64,000 nt of DNA, from the NCBI GenBank assembly GCA_903844385.1, contig CAIMTJ010000018.1:124001-188000 (forward strand), in the 5' to 3' direction. Positions 1-9,583 of the stretch are shown one piece after another; the first letter of the stretch is position 1; the number at the start of each line of letters is the position of its first letter. The position numbers and the translations under genes are program-made. The DNA comes from an uncultured Burkholderiales bacterium (GTDB lineage: Bacteria > Pseudomonadota > Gammaproteobacteria > Burkholderiales > Burkholderiaceae_C). The notes beneath the pieces were generated by a model. The model searched no databases. It was not told the DNA's origin and saw only the letters and a list, made by a program, of their open reading frames with translations.

Positions 1-842
1 ATACGCTCAAAGGCATAAACTCGATTGACCCCATCAAACAATTGATTGGAGGTGAAAGACCCCTCCATCTTGTCGTTGACGTCCATGGGTAAATTCACCA
101 CAACATTTTCTTTCATGTTGACGACTTGAGTTCCGATTTGGATCACCCTCGAAACACGGTCCAATCCCACGAGCGCCACCACGCCTTTTTCACCCAGATC
201 AATGCTTTTATAAAAATCCGTCAAATAATTGGGATTGAAGGAGACCACTGTGACGCCAGCAAAACCACCTCTGGAATCTTCAATTCTTCGGGTGAGTTGA
301 ATTGACAACTTCTTGCTCACACGCCCTATCACGGGCTTACTGACAAAGACGCCATAGGGGTAATGCTCTTGGTGAATCTTAAAGTGCTCACGATCAGCCA
401 AATTGACTTTGGGTGGATTGGGTAAGTTGGAGAACACATAATCACCCAATGGATCAATAATCCCGATCTGATTGATAAACCGAGTATCAATGACCCCATG
501 GTCAAAGTAATTCTTGAGGGCCTTGTACTTCAAGTCACTGCCTTGCTCACGGTGGTAGTTGATGATCCTTAGCACTTGGTCGGAGGTGCTGATCGTTTGC
601 TCGGTGTGGGCTTTGAAGCTTTTGGTGAGATTTTGGAGATTCAAGATCCCTTTTCTGAGCACCACTTGCTGGTCGGCATTCACCGCCACATAAGCGCCTC
701 CCCATATGGCCATCAAAAGCAAAGCCGTGATGAAAAAGAGGACCCTCACTTTGGTCTGAGATACCAAATGGGTCAATTTAAAGGGAAAAGTTTTGATGCT
801 TGGCTGTCCGCTGGCCAATTGCACAGTGATTTTCTCAAGCAT
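1..842 (-). CDS. Membrane sensor protein with dCache-type domain (3' part outside window)
   Basis: This is the N-terminal part (about 280 residues) of a leftward gene that runs off the window start. I read it directly from the reverse strand. The ATG at 842-840 opens a cytoplasmic leader, then a hydrophobic membrane segment around residues 33-52 (FFITALLLMAIWGGAYVAV), then an extracytoplasmic sensor region. That region has the typical double-Cache wording: DREHFKIHQ, FVSKPVIGRVSKK, SIQLTRRI, GGFAGVTVVSFNPNYL and LGEKGVVALVGLDRV. Such heads are normally followed by a second membrane helix and an output module such as GGDEF, EAL or a histidine kinase. The output lies beyond the window, so the signalling class cannot be stated. 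The gene follows the winged-helix-like gene after about 130 bp on the same strand and may be co-transcribed with it. Confidence 0.75.
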   Translation of the reverse strand, partial: MLEKITVQLASGQPSIKTFPFKLTHLVSQTKVRVLFFITALLLMAIWGGAYVAVNADQQVVLRKGILNLQNLTKSFKAHTEQTISTSDQVLRIINYHREQGSDLKYKALKNYFDHGVIDTRFINQIGIIDPLGDYVFSNLPNPPKVNLADREHFKIHQEHYPYGVFVSKPVIGRVSKKLSIQLTRRIEDSRGGFAGVTVVSFNPNYLTDFYKSIDLGEKGVVALVGLDRVSRVIQIGTQVVNMKENVVVNLPMDVNDKMEGSFTSNQLFDGVNRVYAFER

Positions 843-975
843 AGCAAACTGATTTGGCAATTTGCATGCAGGCGATCCAACACAGTAAGTCGCAAGCAGT
901 CATTTCAATTCGATGGATTGAATCAAAAATTATTTTTACACAGATCACTTTCTTTGCCACCTTATCGCTCCTTCG

Positions 976-1545
976 CTAAATTTGAAATGCGAACAAAGCA
1001 ACTCGCTCTGCTTTGGTCAGCAAGGCACTGGGCTTCATGAGTTTGGTTGCAGATTTGTTGTTCAAATAGTGCTGCAAGTTGTCAGTCAGTATTTGATGAT
1101 TTTGCTCGACGAGAGATATGGCGTTGTCTTTTACGCCTTGCTTGTCAACTTCTTGGTCTGCGATATCCACCAAATAGTAATGACTTCGAATGATGTAGTT
1201 CACTTGCTCGGCATAGTTGATAATTTTTCTGATCAATAAGTCAGTAGGAATTGCACATTTAGAGCGCATATCCTCACTCAGCGATACAAATTGAATCAAT
1301 CCGTCGGCATGAAAATCTTTTAATTTATTGCGAATCGATTTTTCACTGATTCGATCGGTCTGATAGATGCTCTTTAAAGGCGTTGAGTCCGATAGGGGGT
1401 TGGTCTGATTACAGAAATAGCTCAATAAATTCAAGAAAATGAACCGCCCACTGGACGTATCCAACTCCGGCAAATTTTCTGTCTCCCAATTGTGTATGGC
1501 CAAGACAATTTGTAGCATTGTTCTAATATTTTGGAATTGTTCCAC
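976..1545 (-). CDS. Unknown protein with a winged-helix-like segment
   Basis: An ORF of 189 residues starting with GTG; an internal ATG at codon 10 is an alternative start. I do not recognise a named family. Residues about 60-95 read like the recognition part of a MarR/ArsR-type winged helix (TDRISEKSIRNKLKDFHADG followed by LIQFV), so a DNA-binding role is possible. The C-terminal half is charged and helical and ends in KAERVALFAFQI. The base composition is AT-rich compared with the core genes further right. It lies upstream of the dCache sensor gene on the same strand. Its own upstream region carries two direct copies of a 10-bp sequence (1595-1617) that could be an operator. The function is inferred only from this local motif. 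Confidence 0.6.
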   Translation of the reverse strand: MEQFQNIRTMLQIVLAIHNWETENLPELDTSSGRFIFLNLLSYFCNQTNPLSDSTPLKSIYQTDRISEKSIRNKLKDFHADGLIQFVSLSEDMRSKCAIPTDLLIRKIINYAEQVNYIIRSHYYLVDIADQEVDKQGVKDNAISLVEQNHQILTDNLQHYLNNKSATKLMKPSALLTKAERVALFAFQI

Positions 1546-2026
1546 GACGATTCAAGTCTCTCTTTTTAGTTATCGCGACCACTCATAATCCTAATCAAAT
1601 CAATCAGTCAAATCAATATGATTGTTTATTTTTCGATAAAGAATCACCATCAACTAATTCTAAAAATCATATGCTTTTAGCTTTGAACATGATCAATGCA
1701 TGTTCTCATTCTGTCGCTTTTGACATAGCCTTTTCTAGAATTCATGTTGAGTAGCTTTAGCAAATTCCAACGAAGACGTCAATGAATTGCAACAACGCTC
1801 ATTTCTCAGAAACATTGAATACAAATAATTTTTATAACGACTTTGGCTGGCTGTACTCGATCTGACTCGTCGTGAATTTTGAATGCGAGGTATGCGATTT
1901 GATGGGGTAGATAGAACAATTAGCGGTAAAAATTACCATTAATTAACGATTAAACAATATTACTGTTTCTCCAGAGCAACTATATTGGCGCTACTTCATA
2001 GTGCAATGATTAAAAGGCGTCCCCAC
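1546..2026. other. AT-rich divergent intergenic region with direct repeats
   Basis: No convincing gene is present. The stretch separates two divergently read genes and must hold both promoters. The clearest element is a pair of identical TCAAATCAAT sequences at 1595-1604 and 1608-1617, spaced 13 bp start to start, so they sit on roughly one face of the helix. The rest is AT-rich with many short A/T runs and no strong terminator-like hairpin. Confidence 0.5.
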
Positions 2027-2473
2027 ATGGTTCAAACTCAAACCAACAGCAATTTCGAAGCGGCCAGCATCGTTGAAGTTGTTTGGCAGGAAGATTTCGG
2101 ATTTTCATCACGTTTGAATGAAAATAAATACCAATCCTTTGTCCCCTTGACCTTGTCGATTGTCAAGCACGTGGACCAGCAACTCATGGGGTTTATTGAG
2201 TACTCGAGCTCCATTTATGGCCTGGTGATCAACCGCTACTATTGCGTGATTCACTTTAAAGAGTGTGATCAGGAATGGGGATTTGTGCCATCCCAGCTTA
2301 ACGCTGATCAGAGTCCATCGTTCGAGCGGTTTTTAGCGCGCGTTCACACCTACCTCACACAAAAACTACAAGTAGATCTCTCTCTATGCAAAGAACATTT
2401 AGGAGAATTTGAGAAAAAAGAGATTATTTTTAAGTCTTTGCCCAGTCAGATTTCTTTAAATCTAGATCTGTAG
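2027..2473 (+). CDS. Unknown small protein (148 aa)
   Basis: The open frame extends upstream to a TTG at 1985, with ATGs at 2006 and 2027. I chose the ATG at 2027 because an AAAAGG sequence lies 9 nt before it; the ATG at 2006 has no visible Shine-Dalgarno. The protein has no signal peptide and no membrane segment. It is rich in aromatic residues in the middle (SSIYGLVINRYYCVIHFKE) and mixed charged/hydrophobic at the C-terminus. I do not recognise a family. It stands alone, convergent with rimO, in AT-rich surroundings that suggest accessory DNA. It is probably a real gene because the frame stays open with coherent composition, but its function is unknown. Confidence 0.5.
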   Translation: MVQTQTNSNFEAASIVEVVWQEDFGFSSRLNENKYQSFVPLTLSIVKHVDQQLMGFIEYSSSIYGLVINRYYCVIHFKECDQEWGFVPSQLNADQSPSFERFLARVHTYLTQKLQVDLSLCKEHLGEFEKKEIIFKSLPSQISLNLDL

Positions 2474-2544
2474 CCGCTCGCGATTGAAATTATTCGCAAG
2501 GTTACCGATAGAGTGGACCGACTCCCTCTCAATTCGCATACTGC

Positions 2545-3939
2545 TTAAAGCGGCTGCGCAATCAAATCGTGCCCTTGAGTGTCCACCACCAAGGCTTGCA
2601 CAAAACTGCCTACCTTCAAGCGTTGACTCAAGCGCTTGGGTGGCAGCAAATTCACCACACCATCAATCTCAGGTGCATCGGCGTAACATCGACCCACGGC
2701 ACCCTTTTTACCACCCGCTGGTGCGTGGTCGATCAAGATTTGCATCGTTTGCCCAATGCGAGCGCGCAATTTTTGAATCGACACGTCCTCTTGAACTTTC
2801 ATAAATCGGGCCTGTCGCTCTTCGCGAAGCTCCTGACTGAGCATGCCTGGAATTTCATTGGCCAAGGCGCCTTTGACAGGACTGTAGGCAAAGCATCCAG
2901 CTCGATCAATTTGAGCCTCTTGGACAAAATCCAGTAAATGCTGAAACTCTGACTCGGTCTCTCCCGGGAAACCGGCGATAAACGTGCTGCGGATCACCAA
3001 TTGTGGGCACTCTCTTCGCCAGGCCTGTATCCGTTCCAAGTTTTTCTCGCCATTGGCTGGACGCTTCATGCGAGCCAAAACATCGGGATGACTGTGCTGA
3101 AAAGGCACATCCAAATATGGCAAAACCGCACCCGTGCTCATCAAGGGCATCAAATCGTCCACACTGGGGTAAGGATACACATAGTGCAAACGCACCCAAG
3201 CGCCATAGGTTGTTGCCAAGAGCGACAACTCTCGCACCAATTCCAAGGTTTTGGTTTTGATCGGACGGCCTTGCCAAAACCCTGTTTGATATTTCACATC
3301 CACACCGTAGGCAGAAGTGTCTTGACTGATCACCAACAATTCCTTCACGCCTTGCTCAAACAGCACCTGGGCTTCGCTCAAAACATCGCCGATGGGTCTT
3401 GAGACCAAGTCTCCCCGCATCGATGGGATGATGCAAAAAGTGCAACGGTGATTGCAACCCTCTGAGATTTTCAGGTAAGCATAATGCCTTGGCGTCAATT
3501 TGATGCCAGCTGGTGACACCGTTGCTGGCGTTAAATCTAAAAAAGGCTGTGAAACTTGTGGCAAATGCTCTTGGACTCGCGCCATCACTTCATCTGTGGC
3601 ATGAGGCCCCGTGACCGCCAAAACTTTAGGATGGGTTTTGAGGACCAAGTTTTGTCCATCGTCATCCGATTTGGCTCCCAAACAACCCGTCACAATGACA
3701 CGACCATTTTCTGTCAAAGCCTGAGAAATAGCATCCAGGCTCTCCTTGACCGCATCATCAATAAAGCCACAGGTATTGACAATCACCAAGTCAGCTCCCT
3801 CAAAGGTTTTGCTGGTCTCGTAACCTTGAGCGTTCAAACGGGTGAGAATTAATTCAGAGTCGGTTAAGGCTTTGGGGCAACCCAAGCTCACAAACCCTAT
3901 TTTTTTGGGAAGTTGAAAAGTGGTCAATGCGTCATTCAT
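2545..3939 (-). CDS. rimO: Ribosomal protein S12 methylthiotransferase RimO
   Basis: RimO is a radical-SAM enzyme that adds a methylthio group to the conserved aspartate of ribosomal protein S12. The 464-residue product has the usual three parts. The N-terminal UPF0004 domain carries the auxiliary-cluster cysteines C21 ([11 protein letters not shown]), C57 ([10 protein letters not shown]) and C86 (TGCLGAK). The radical-SAM core follows with C162, C166 and C169 in [16 protein letters not shown]-terminal TRAM-like segment includes the ligand-like stretch [20 protein letters not shown]. The [11 protein letters not shown] and SEGCNHRC wording separates RimO from the tRNA enzyme MiaB. The length fits the family. 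It points left, with phaR upstream on the same strand after about 245 bp of noncoding DNA, so the two are probably separate transcription units. Confidence 0.95.
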   Translation of the reverse strand: MNDALTTFQLPKKIGFVSLGCPKALTDSELILTRLNAQGYETSKTFEGADLVIVNTCGFIDDAVKESLDAISQALTENGRVIVTGCLGAKSDDDGQNLVLKTHPKVLAVTGPHATDEVMARVQEHLPQVSQPFLDLTPATVSPAGIKLTPRHYAYLKISEGCNHRCTFCIIPSMRGDLVSRPIGDVLSEAQVLFEQGVKELLVISQDTSAYGVDVKYQTGFWQGRPIKTKTLELVRELSLLATTYGAWVRLHYVYPYPSVDDLMPLMSTGAVLPYLDVPFQHSHPDVLARMKRPANGEKNLERIQAWRRECPQLVIRSTFIAGFPGETESEFQHLLDFVQEAQIDRAGCFAYSPVKGALANEIPGMLSQELREERQARFMKVQEDVSIQKLRARIGQTMQILIDHAPAGGKKGAVGRCYADAPEIDGVVNLLPPKRLSQRLKVGSFVQALVVDTQGHDLIAQPL

Positions 3940-4185
3940 ACCCCTATTGTCGCTTCAAATCGCGGCAATTTAGCGCCATTTGGGCCTAGACACATCGAAT
4001 TTCGTCTGTGTGTTGCCCAGCGCCCAGACCCAAGGTATTGAAAGATGAATTTAAACCTTTTTGCAAGATAGGCGCTCAACCCAAGAAACCCCAAAAATGA
4101 GCTCTCCATCCTGATTTGATTGGACAACTTGATTACAAGAAGAATGCCAAAATCACAGAGCCATCGACCGTATCAATGGGCGACT

Positions 4186-4854
4186 TCAATGGTCAGCCTG
4201 TTTGGGGGGGTGTTTCAGATTGAAGGACTCGACCATTTTCTCGGTTTGCTCCTGGAGTTTCGCCTGCATTTGTTCTTGCATTTTTTGAAAGATTTGAGTG
4301 GATTCGTCGGCGTAGCTGCCCATCATTCCTTGCAGCATGGGGGCTTGCATATTCATGACTTGAAGCCACAATTCAGGAGAAATGGACTTTGAGTTTTGTG
4401 TCATTTTTATTTGCAAATCAACAAAAGACTGAACATTTTGCTCCAGGTAACTGCCCATGAAGGTCTGCATCGCATGACCATAAAATCGGATCATATTCTC
4501 TAAAATCTTGGCACTGAACATGGGCGCTCCGGCCGTCTCTTCCTCCAAGATCACCTGCAACAAGACGGCACGTGTCAGATCGACTTGGGTTTTGGCGTCC
4601 ACGACTGAAAAACCGACACCCTGCATTACCAAATCTTTCACCTCATTCAAGGTAATATAAGAAGAGGTGGAGGTGTCATACAAACGACGATTCGGGTATT
4701 TTTTGATCACTCGTTTGGCGTTTGCCTCGACATTGGATTTCTTATTCTTACCTGTCTTGAGCGGCGTTGGAGTGGCCTGTTCTGATTCAGAAAAATCTGA
4801 CTTTTGCTCCTGAGCCTCGCTCAGCAGGGTGTCGTGACGATTTTTTGAATTCAC
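4186..4854 (-). CDS. phaR: Polyhydroxyalkanoate synthesis repressor PhaR
   Basis: PhaR binds both DNA and PHA granules and represses phasin and its own gene until granules appear. The 222-residue product has the PHB/PHA accumulation-regulator DNA-binding domain at about residues 46-105, with the hallmark RVIKKYPNRRLYDTSTSSYI followed by TLNEVKDLVMQG. A second conserved block (TRAVLLQVILEEE, then FSAKILENMIRFYGHAMQ) follows, then a helical, Gln- and Met-rich C-terminal tail. The Ser/Lys-rich N-terminal 40 residues are probably disordered. The target phasin gene phaP lies 28 kb away in this window and has a TGCA-rich site at its start. phaR itself is monocistronic here. Confidence 0.93.
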   Translation of the reverse strand: MNSKNRHDTLLSEAQEQKSDFSESEQATPTPLKTGKNKKSNVEANAKRVIKKYPNRRLYDTSTSSYITLNEVKDLVMQGVGFSVVDAKTQVDLTRAVLLQVILEEETAGAPMFSAKILENMIRFYGHAMQTFMGSYLEQNVQSFVDLQIKMTQNSKSISPELWLQVMNMQAPMLQGMMGSYADESTQIFQKMQEQMQAKLQEQTEKMVESFNLKHPPKQADH

Positions 4855-5420
4855 AAAGTCTCCTTCATCTCGTTGAGCTCCAACATTTGTTTGCTTGCAG
4901 TTCGCATTTTGTGACTTGGATACTATGCGTCAAGCCTATGTTTACCCCTATGTCTGATGAAAGCACCACTTGATTGACTGCACCTTCAAACGCTTTAACA
5001 ACAGGCATCAGCAGATCAAAATGTGGCCATCAAAGACCCGACTTTGGGTGACGTATTTCGTCATTACTTTGTGCTCAACCCCGGTATTCGGCGAGAAATA
5101 ATCGCTTCTGATATCTGAATACAAAACCCATCAAATCATTATTTTAATACTTTAATACTATTTACGGATTTGAGCACCCTAGTATCAGCCCCAATCCAGT
5201 GCATTGCCCACCAGATTCAATCCCGATAGCGACCAAGAATTCAAATGAATAGCATCTTCATTCCAAACCAAGGTGAAAAAAATTTAAAGTCATCAGTGCG
5301 GATGGATTGGGTTTGCGACAACAAAGCCATATCTTTTCATCGTCGAGACAAATTACCAAGCTGGAAAAAAGATGGCATCAATTGCTGTGAGGATAGCCAA
5401 TTAACTGGACACGTAACGTG
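4855..5420. other. Gene-poor, AT-rich intergenic stretch
   Basis: About 565 bp without a supportable gene between the phaR start and the end of the caspase-like gene. Two small frames were considered and not called: a 24-codon frame at about 5020 with a signal-peptide-like reading, and a 64-codon frame at 5245-5439 with poor composition. The stretch marks the change from core-like sequence into the AT-rich accessory block. The phaR promoter must lie in its left part. Confidence 0.5.
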
Positions 5421-6395
5421 TTATTTGGGGAAAAAATAATAGCGCGCAGTGAGATCATCGTGAAAAGCCGGACTTTGGGCTCCCGATGAGGCTATTCGCA
5501 TATTTTCCCTCACGTTTTCAAAAATTTCAGTCAAGCTTAAACTGGGGTTGAGAATTTCCGTTTTAAAGAAATGGGTGAACAGTCCATTTTGAACGTCATC
5601 ACCACCATCGCTTGCACTTTTGTCGTGAGACGCAGAATAAATGATGGCATGCCCAAAAGTGGGGGCATTTGATCTGTCCATTACTTTTTTTGACAAATCC
5701 TGCTTGGGTGGAAGGTTGAACTGTTCAAACCAATCGTCTAACACTTCCCAATTTTCTTGATTGGAAGTATTGGAATCGTCAATGTCGATTCTTTCTTGGT
5801 TTCGACATGCATCAATAATGATCACGGCCGACTTAGCGCCAGTTACCTTCAATTGGTCGATGAACTCAGCATACAAATTGATGGCGTCTTCGCGTCGGCA
5901 TGCATCGATTGGAAACAAATGCGCTTCAGAATTGAATGAGGCCCCATGCCCAGCAAAGGTCAGAACAACATCATCGCCTTCCTCAATTGAGGCAAGAAAT
6001 CGATGGAGATAACTTTTAGTCTGTAGTGAGTCTCGATCAAAGATACTGGTGACCTCATAGCCTAGGTGATTCATGACTGAGGCCATATCTTGTGCGTCTC
6101 TGGTCGCATTTTCTAGTGGATTTAAAAATTGATATTGATTCATGCCTATGCAAAGCGCCTTGCATTGAGTTCTTGGCAAAACCTTGTGAGACAAATGAGA
6201 TAAACTTGAAGACGAATCAGACACATTAGCAAATCGACTTCTGAAGGCCTGTGGCGGAGATTCAGACTTCAAAGAACGTGAGGAACTCAAAACACTTGCA
6301 TCTTTTGCACCCAATTGAGTAAGGGTCTTGTCTGTCTCGTCTTTAATTTGTTCGCGTATTTTTTGACGGATCTCATCTAGCCTTGATGCGCACAT
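5421..6395 (-). CDS. Caspase-like (peptidase C14 / metacaspase-type) protein
   Basis: The 324-residue product has the caspase p20-like fold signature. With the start at ATG 6395 (M-C-A-S-R), the catalytic His is H150 in LTFAGHGASF and the Cys is C197 in IIIDACRNQ. The start of the domain is marked by ALCIGMNQYQFLNPLENATR and DAQDMASVMNHLGY. The start was chosen because GGAAG lies 5 nt upstream of that ATG. The first 75 residues are charged and Ser-rich, without a signal peptide, so a cytoplasmic location is likely. No further effector or sensor domain is fused. Bacterial caspase homologues cleave after Arg/Lys or Asp and act in programmed responses and some phage defences. Which role applies here cannot be told. 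It lies in the AT-rich block next to a small exported protein and near a tRNA gene. Confidence 0.85.
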   Translation of the reverse strand: MCASRLDEIRQKIREQIKDETDKTLTQLGAKDASVLSSSRSLKSESPPQAFRSRFANVSDSSSSLSHLSHKVLPRTQCKALCIGMNQYQFLNPLENATRDAQDMASVMNHLGYEVTSIFDRDSLQTKSYLHRFLASIEEGDDVVLTFAGHGASFNSEAHLFPIDACRREDAINLYAEFIDQLKVTGAKSAVIIIDACRNQERIDIDDSNTSNQENWEVLDDWFEQFNLPPKQDLSKKVMDRSNAPTFGHAIIYSASHDKSASDGGDDVQNGLFTHFFKTEILNPSLSLTEIFENVRENMRIASSGAQSPAFHDDLTARYYFFPK

Positions 6396-6618
6396 ATGGA
6401 CTTCCAAAGGGTAATTTATTCGCGAATGAAAGAGGACGGAACTTTAAGTTTTAATACAAATATTGATCCTATCACAAATCAAACAATCAAATTCAAGTTG
6501 ACTTTTTTATCAAGAACAAGTCAATCAATGTCAGATCAAAAAATCAGATACATCAAAACCGATGGTATCAATAAATTATAATTATGAAAACTAACCAAAA
6601 CCCATCCATTGGAATCCT

Positions 6619-7293
6619 ATGAAAACGACCAAGTTCTTGCTTTCAATCGCCATCGTATTGATCTCGACAATTACCCTAGCGGATCAGGAGAAAAAAGAAA
6701 CGCCTGAGACCGAAAAACCATTGCTCAAGTCTGAATCCAACACTCAAGAAGTCTCCCCCAAGATCGAAGGATCTAAACCACAAGAAAATACGGGTTCTGA
6801 TCCAGTAGCGCTGGCAAAAGATATCAATGAAAAAGCAACAAAGTTTCTTTTGAATTTCTCGGGTATTGCCACCAACATCATTTCGGCCTACAAAGAAACT
6901 GATGATCGTACCCGGTTGCAAGACCAATACAAAAAGATTAAATCAATCACAGACCCCAATGATTTATCAGCCAATTTGAAAGTCTCCACCCCTCAACTTG
7001 TCGAAGAACTCAAAGAAATTACAAATTCACCTGAATTTTTAGAACAAAGTAAAAAGGTTTCAGCAGAAAACATAGCTCTCATCAAATCATCGATGTTCGG
7101 ATTTATGATTTCTACACTACAACTCAAGAAACTATTAGACTCCGGTAAAGCATTAACTTCTTCAATAGCGCCGAACAATGTTGCTGATCCTGAAATCATG
7201 CGCGCCGCTCAAAACTTATCGCTTGCTACCAATGCAATGACCTCATTGATGACGGCCATGCCCAAGTTGATCAATTTGAAGGCGCAACAGTAA
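6619..7293 (+). CDS. Small exported protein of unknown function (224 aa)
   Basis: The N-terminus is a clear Sec signal peptide (MKTTKFLLSIAIVLISTITL followed by AD), so the mature protein should be periplasmic or secreted. Residues about 23-65 are Glu/Lys/Pro/Ser-rich and probably disordered. The remaining 155 residues are predicted helical with no cysteines after the signal peptide. I do not recognise a family. The gene diverges from the caspase-like gene and shares its AT-rich composition, so both may have arrived together. A functional link is only inferred from position. The ATG at 6619 has a weak TTGGAA upstream; an ATG at 6584 is out of frame. Confidence 0.65.
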   Translation: MKTTKFLLSIAIVLISTITLADQEKKETPETEKPLLKSESNTQEVSPKIEGSKPQENTGSDPVALAKDINEKATKFLLNFSGIATNIISAYKETDDRTRLQDQYKKIKSITDPNDLSANLKVSTPQLVEELKEITNSPEFLEQSKKVSAENIALIKSSMFGFMISTLQLKKLLDSGKALTSSIAPNNVADPEIMRAAQNLSLATNAMTSLMTAMPKLINLKAQQ

Positions 7294-7374
7294 GCAATAG
7301 AAAGCTCATGCCCATATAAAAAGTATCAGAAAATACCAAAGGTATTCATATAAAAAATTTGAGCGGGATTTTTC

Positions 7375-9165
7375 TCAAACTGCAGTTGTAATCACGCTGG
7401 TGGAGGTGTCAGCCACAATCACAATTTGAGCCGTATTCGAGTCTTCAATTTCAAAAGTTGTGGTGACCGTTGAGCCAGGCGACACTTGATGGAGCGTTGG
7501 CGTAAAGACAAGGGCTTGAATGGCCGCGGTCACATCTGCGGGATTCCCAGTGTAAGTGTACACACCCGTTTGAGTGTCGTAACTCCCTACACCATTTACA
7601 GGACTCAACACGCCATTCGATGGTGCCGACGAAGTGATTTTGACAGTGTCCGTTGGATTAAAGTTAAGGTCAGAAATCACCACCGAAGAAAATGGATGAA
7701 CCGTACCCGCATCGGTCACAGGTTGAGATGACATGGCGCCACTGATGGAGGACTGCACAGCAATCGCCATAGAGTTCACTGTGATGGTCGGACTCGTGAT
7801 CGATGTATTGACAGAAGTTGTGTCTTGCAGAATGAATGTGCTGGTAACAATTGAACCAGGCGCCACCTGATGTGGCGTTGGAATAAAGATCAAAGCACTG
7901 ATAGCTGCATTCACAGCAGCAGCGGTCCCGGAAACGGTATAAATACCCGAACTGCTGCTGTAAGTTGCGCCTCCACTTAAGTTGCTCAAAACACCATTGC
8001 TAGGATTAGACAAGGTGATGGTCACCGTCTCGGTTTGACCGACATTGGGGTCCACAATCACCACTTTGCTGAATGGCGCAAGCGTTGTTGAATCATTGAC
8101 CAATTGCGAAACCTTGACCCCAGTGATGGTGGGATTGGACGCAACTGCGGTCGCAATAACGGTGGTGTTGGAGCTCTCTACCCTTGCATTGATGCTATCG
8201 GAGTCTACAATAGTGAAGGTGGTGGTAACAGTCGATATAGGTGCCACCTGGTGAGGCGTTGGTGTGAATAAAAGATCATGGATAGCTGAATTGACGGCTG
8301 TGGCAGACCCAGTGATGCTATAAACGCCGGTACTGGCGTCATAGCTGCCGCTACCAAAGCTACCAAGAACACCGTTCTCGGGATGATCCAAAGTGATCGT
8401 GACCGTTTCTGTTTGATCTGCGTTGAGATCGGCGATCATCACCGACGCAAACGGATGCAGCGTGGAGTTATCATTAACAGGCTGAGATGCCATAGTCCCT
8501 GTGATCGTTGGAACTGTCGCGATTGCTGTTACCGTAACGCTGGTCGTATTGTCGATGACCACAGCCTTAGCCGTATCCCTGTCTTGGATGGTAAACACGG
8601 TCGTCATCGTTTGACCAGGTGCCACCTGGTGCGCCGTCGGCGTAAAAACAAGACCCTGGATGGCTGTCGTCACGCTGGCTGCAGAGCCTGAAACCGTATA
8701 CAAACCCAAAGCTTTGTCATAACTACCTCCCCCCAACTGACTCAAAATACCATTGAGGGGAGCCGACAAAGCGATCGTCACTGTCTCAGTTTGATTGATG
8801 TTGGGGTCACCAATCACCACGAACTCAAAGGGCTTAATCGTCTCGTCATCATTGAGCGGTTGAACTGAATCTGTATAGGATATTGTTGGCAATTGAGCAG
8901 TGGCAGTTGTGATAACACTGCTGGTATTGTTCACTGCAACAGCGCTTGCAGAATCCGTGTCTTGGATCATGAATGTTGTTGTAAAGGTCTCGCCCGGAGC
9001 AACCAAATGAGCTTTAGGCACAAATACCAGGCCTTTAATGACAGAGGTCACGACAGCGGCTGACCCAGTGATTGTAAAAACTCCCGATGTAGGCTCGTAT
9101 ATGCCGAGTGAACCCGTAGCCTTGCCATCGATACCCTTGAATTCAGGATCTGGGGGAACTTCATA
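7375..9165 (-). pseudogene. Truncated tandem-repeat surface protein fragment
   Basis: The open frame holds half a repeat followed by four copies of a roughly 125-residue beta-rich domain. Each copy contains a P-T-I-x-G start, a VNDxxTxxPF stretch, QTETVTITL, GSYDxxTGVYTVSG and LVFTPTxHQVAPG. Such repeats build large secreted or surface proteins. The frame begins after a TGA at 9166-9168 in the middle of a repeat, has only a GTG (9051) as a late possible start, lacks any signal peptide, and stops exactly at a repeat end without an anchor or export domain. I therefore read it as an internal piece of a larger gene, broken at both ends. The right break lies about 170 bp from the tRNA-Val gene. 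Alternatively, an intact but unexported repeat protein starts at 9051. Confidence 0.6.
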
Positions 9166-9338
9166 TCAATAGAATCAATGACTGGCAATAAAGATGGGGG
9201 GATTGCAGTCATTGCAATTTCCAAACTTCCAGCAGTCGACATCAGAAATGGTAATGATTTCCACCGATTTGAAGTACGTCTAATCAATTCCTTTCATAAA
9301 AGGAATCGTGCTCAATTCAAACTAAATTGGAAATTAAT

Positions 9339-9415
9339 TGGTAGGCGATATTGGATTCGAACCAACGACCTCTTCCATGTCAAGGAAGCGCTCTAACCAA
9401 CTGAGCTAATCGCCT
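9339..9415 (-). tRNA. tRNA-Val (anticodon GAC)
   Basis: Read on the reverse strand, the 77-nt gene folds into a standard cloverleaf. The acceptor stem AGGCGAT pairs with ATCGCCT. The D arm is GCTCAGTTGGTTAGAGC, and the anticodon stem CTTCC/GGAAG encloses the loop TTGACAT, giving anticodon GAC. The T arm contains GGTTCGAATCC. CCA is encoded at 9341-9339. The 3' end faces the accessory block to the left, which is the usual side for island integration, but I found no second copy of the 3' end in the window. Confidence 0.95.
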
Positions 9416-9583
9416 AAATATCATGAACAAAAGTCATGAACAAAAGATGTATTTTCTTTTGTTGATGCTCATTATAGCTTGTGTTTACTCACTTGGACAT
9501 GAATGAAACCTAAATTAGCCTCAATGCAACAGGAATTCATCAAGATTGAGTCGCCATGGAAGTGCTCTCGTAGAGGCCCTTCA

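Noticed and set aside
5020-5094. 24-codon frame reading like a signal peptide
   Set aside because: Too short to be supported and has no downstream continuation in any frame that I could follow.
5245-5439. Rightward 64-codon frame before the caspase gene
   Set aside because: Low-quality composition, runs into the end of the caspase gene on the other strand, no start signal.
9339-9415. Direct attachment-site repeat matching the tRNA 3' end
   Set aside because: I searched by eye for a second copy of the 3' end to the left and found none in this window.
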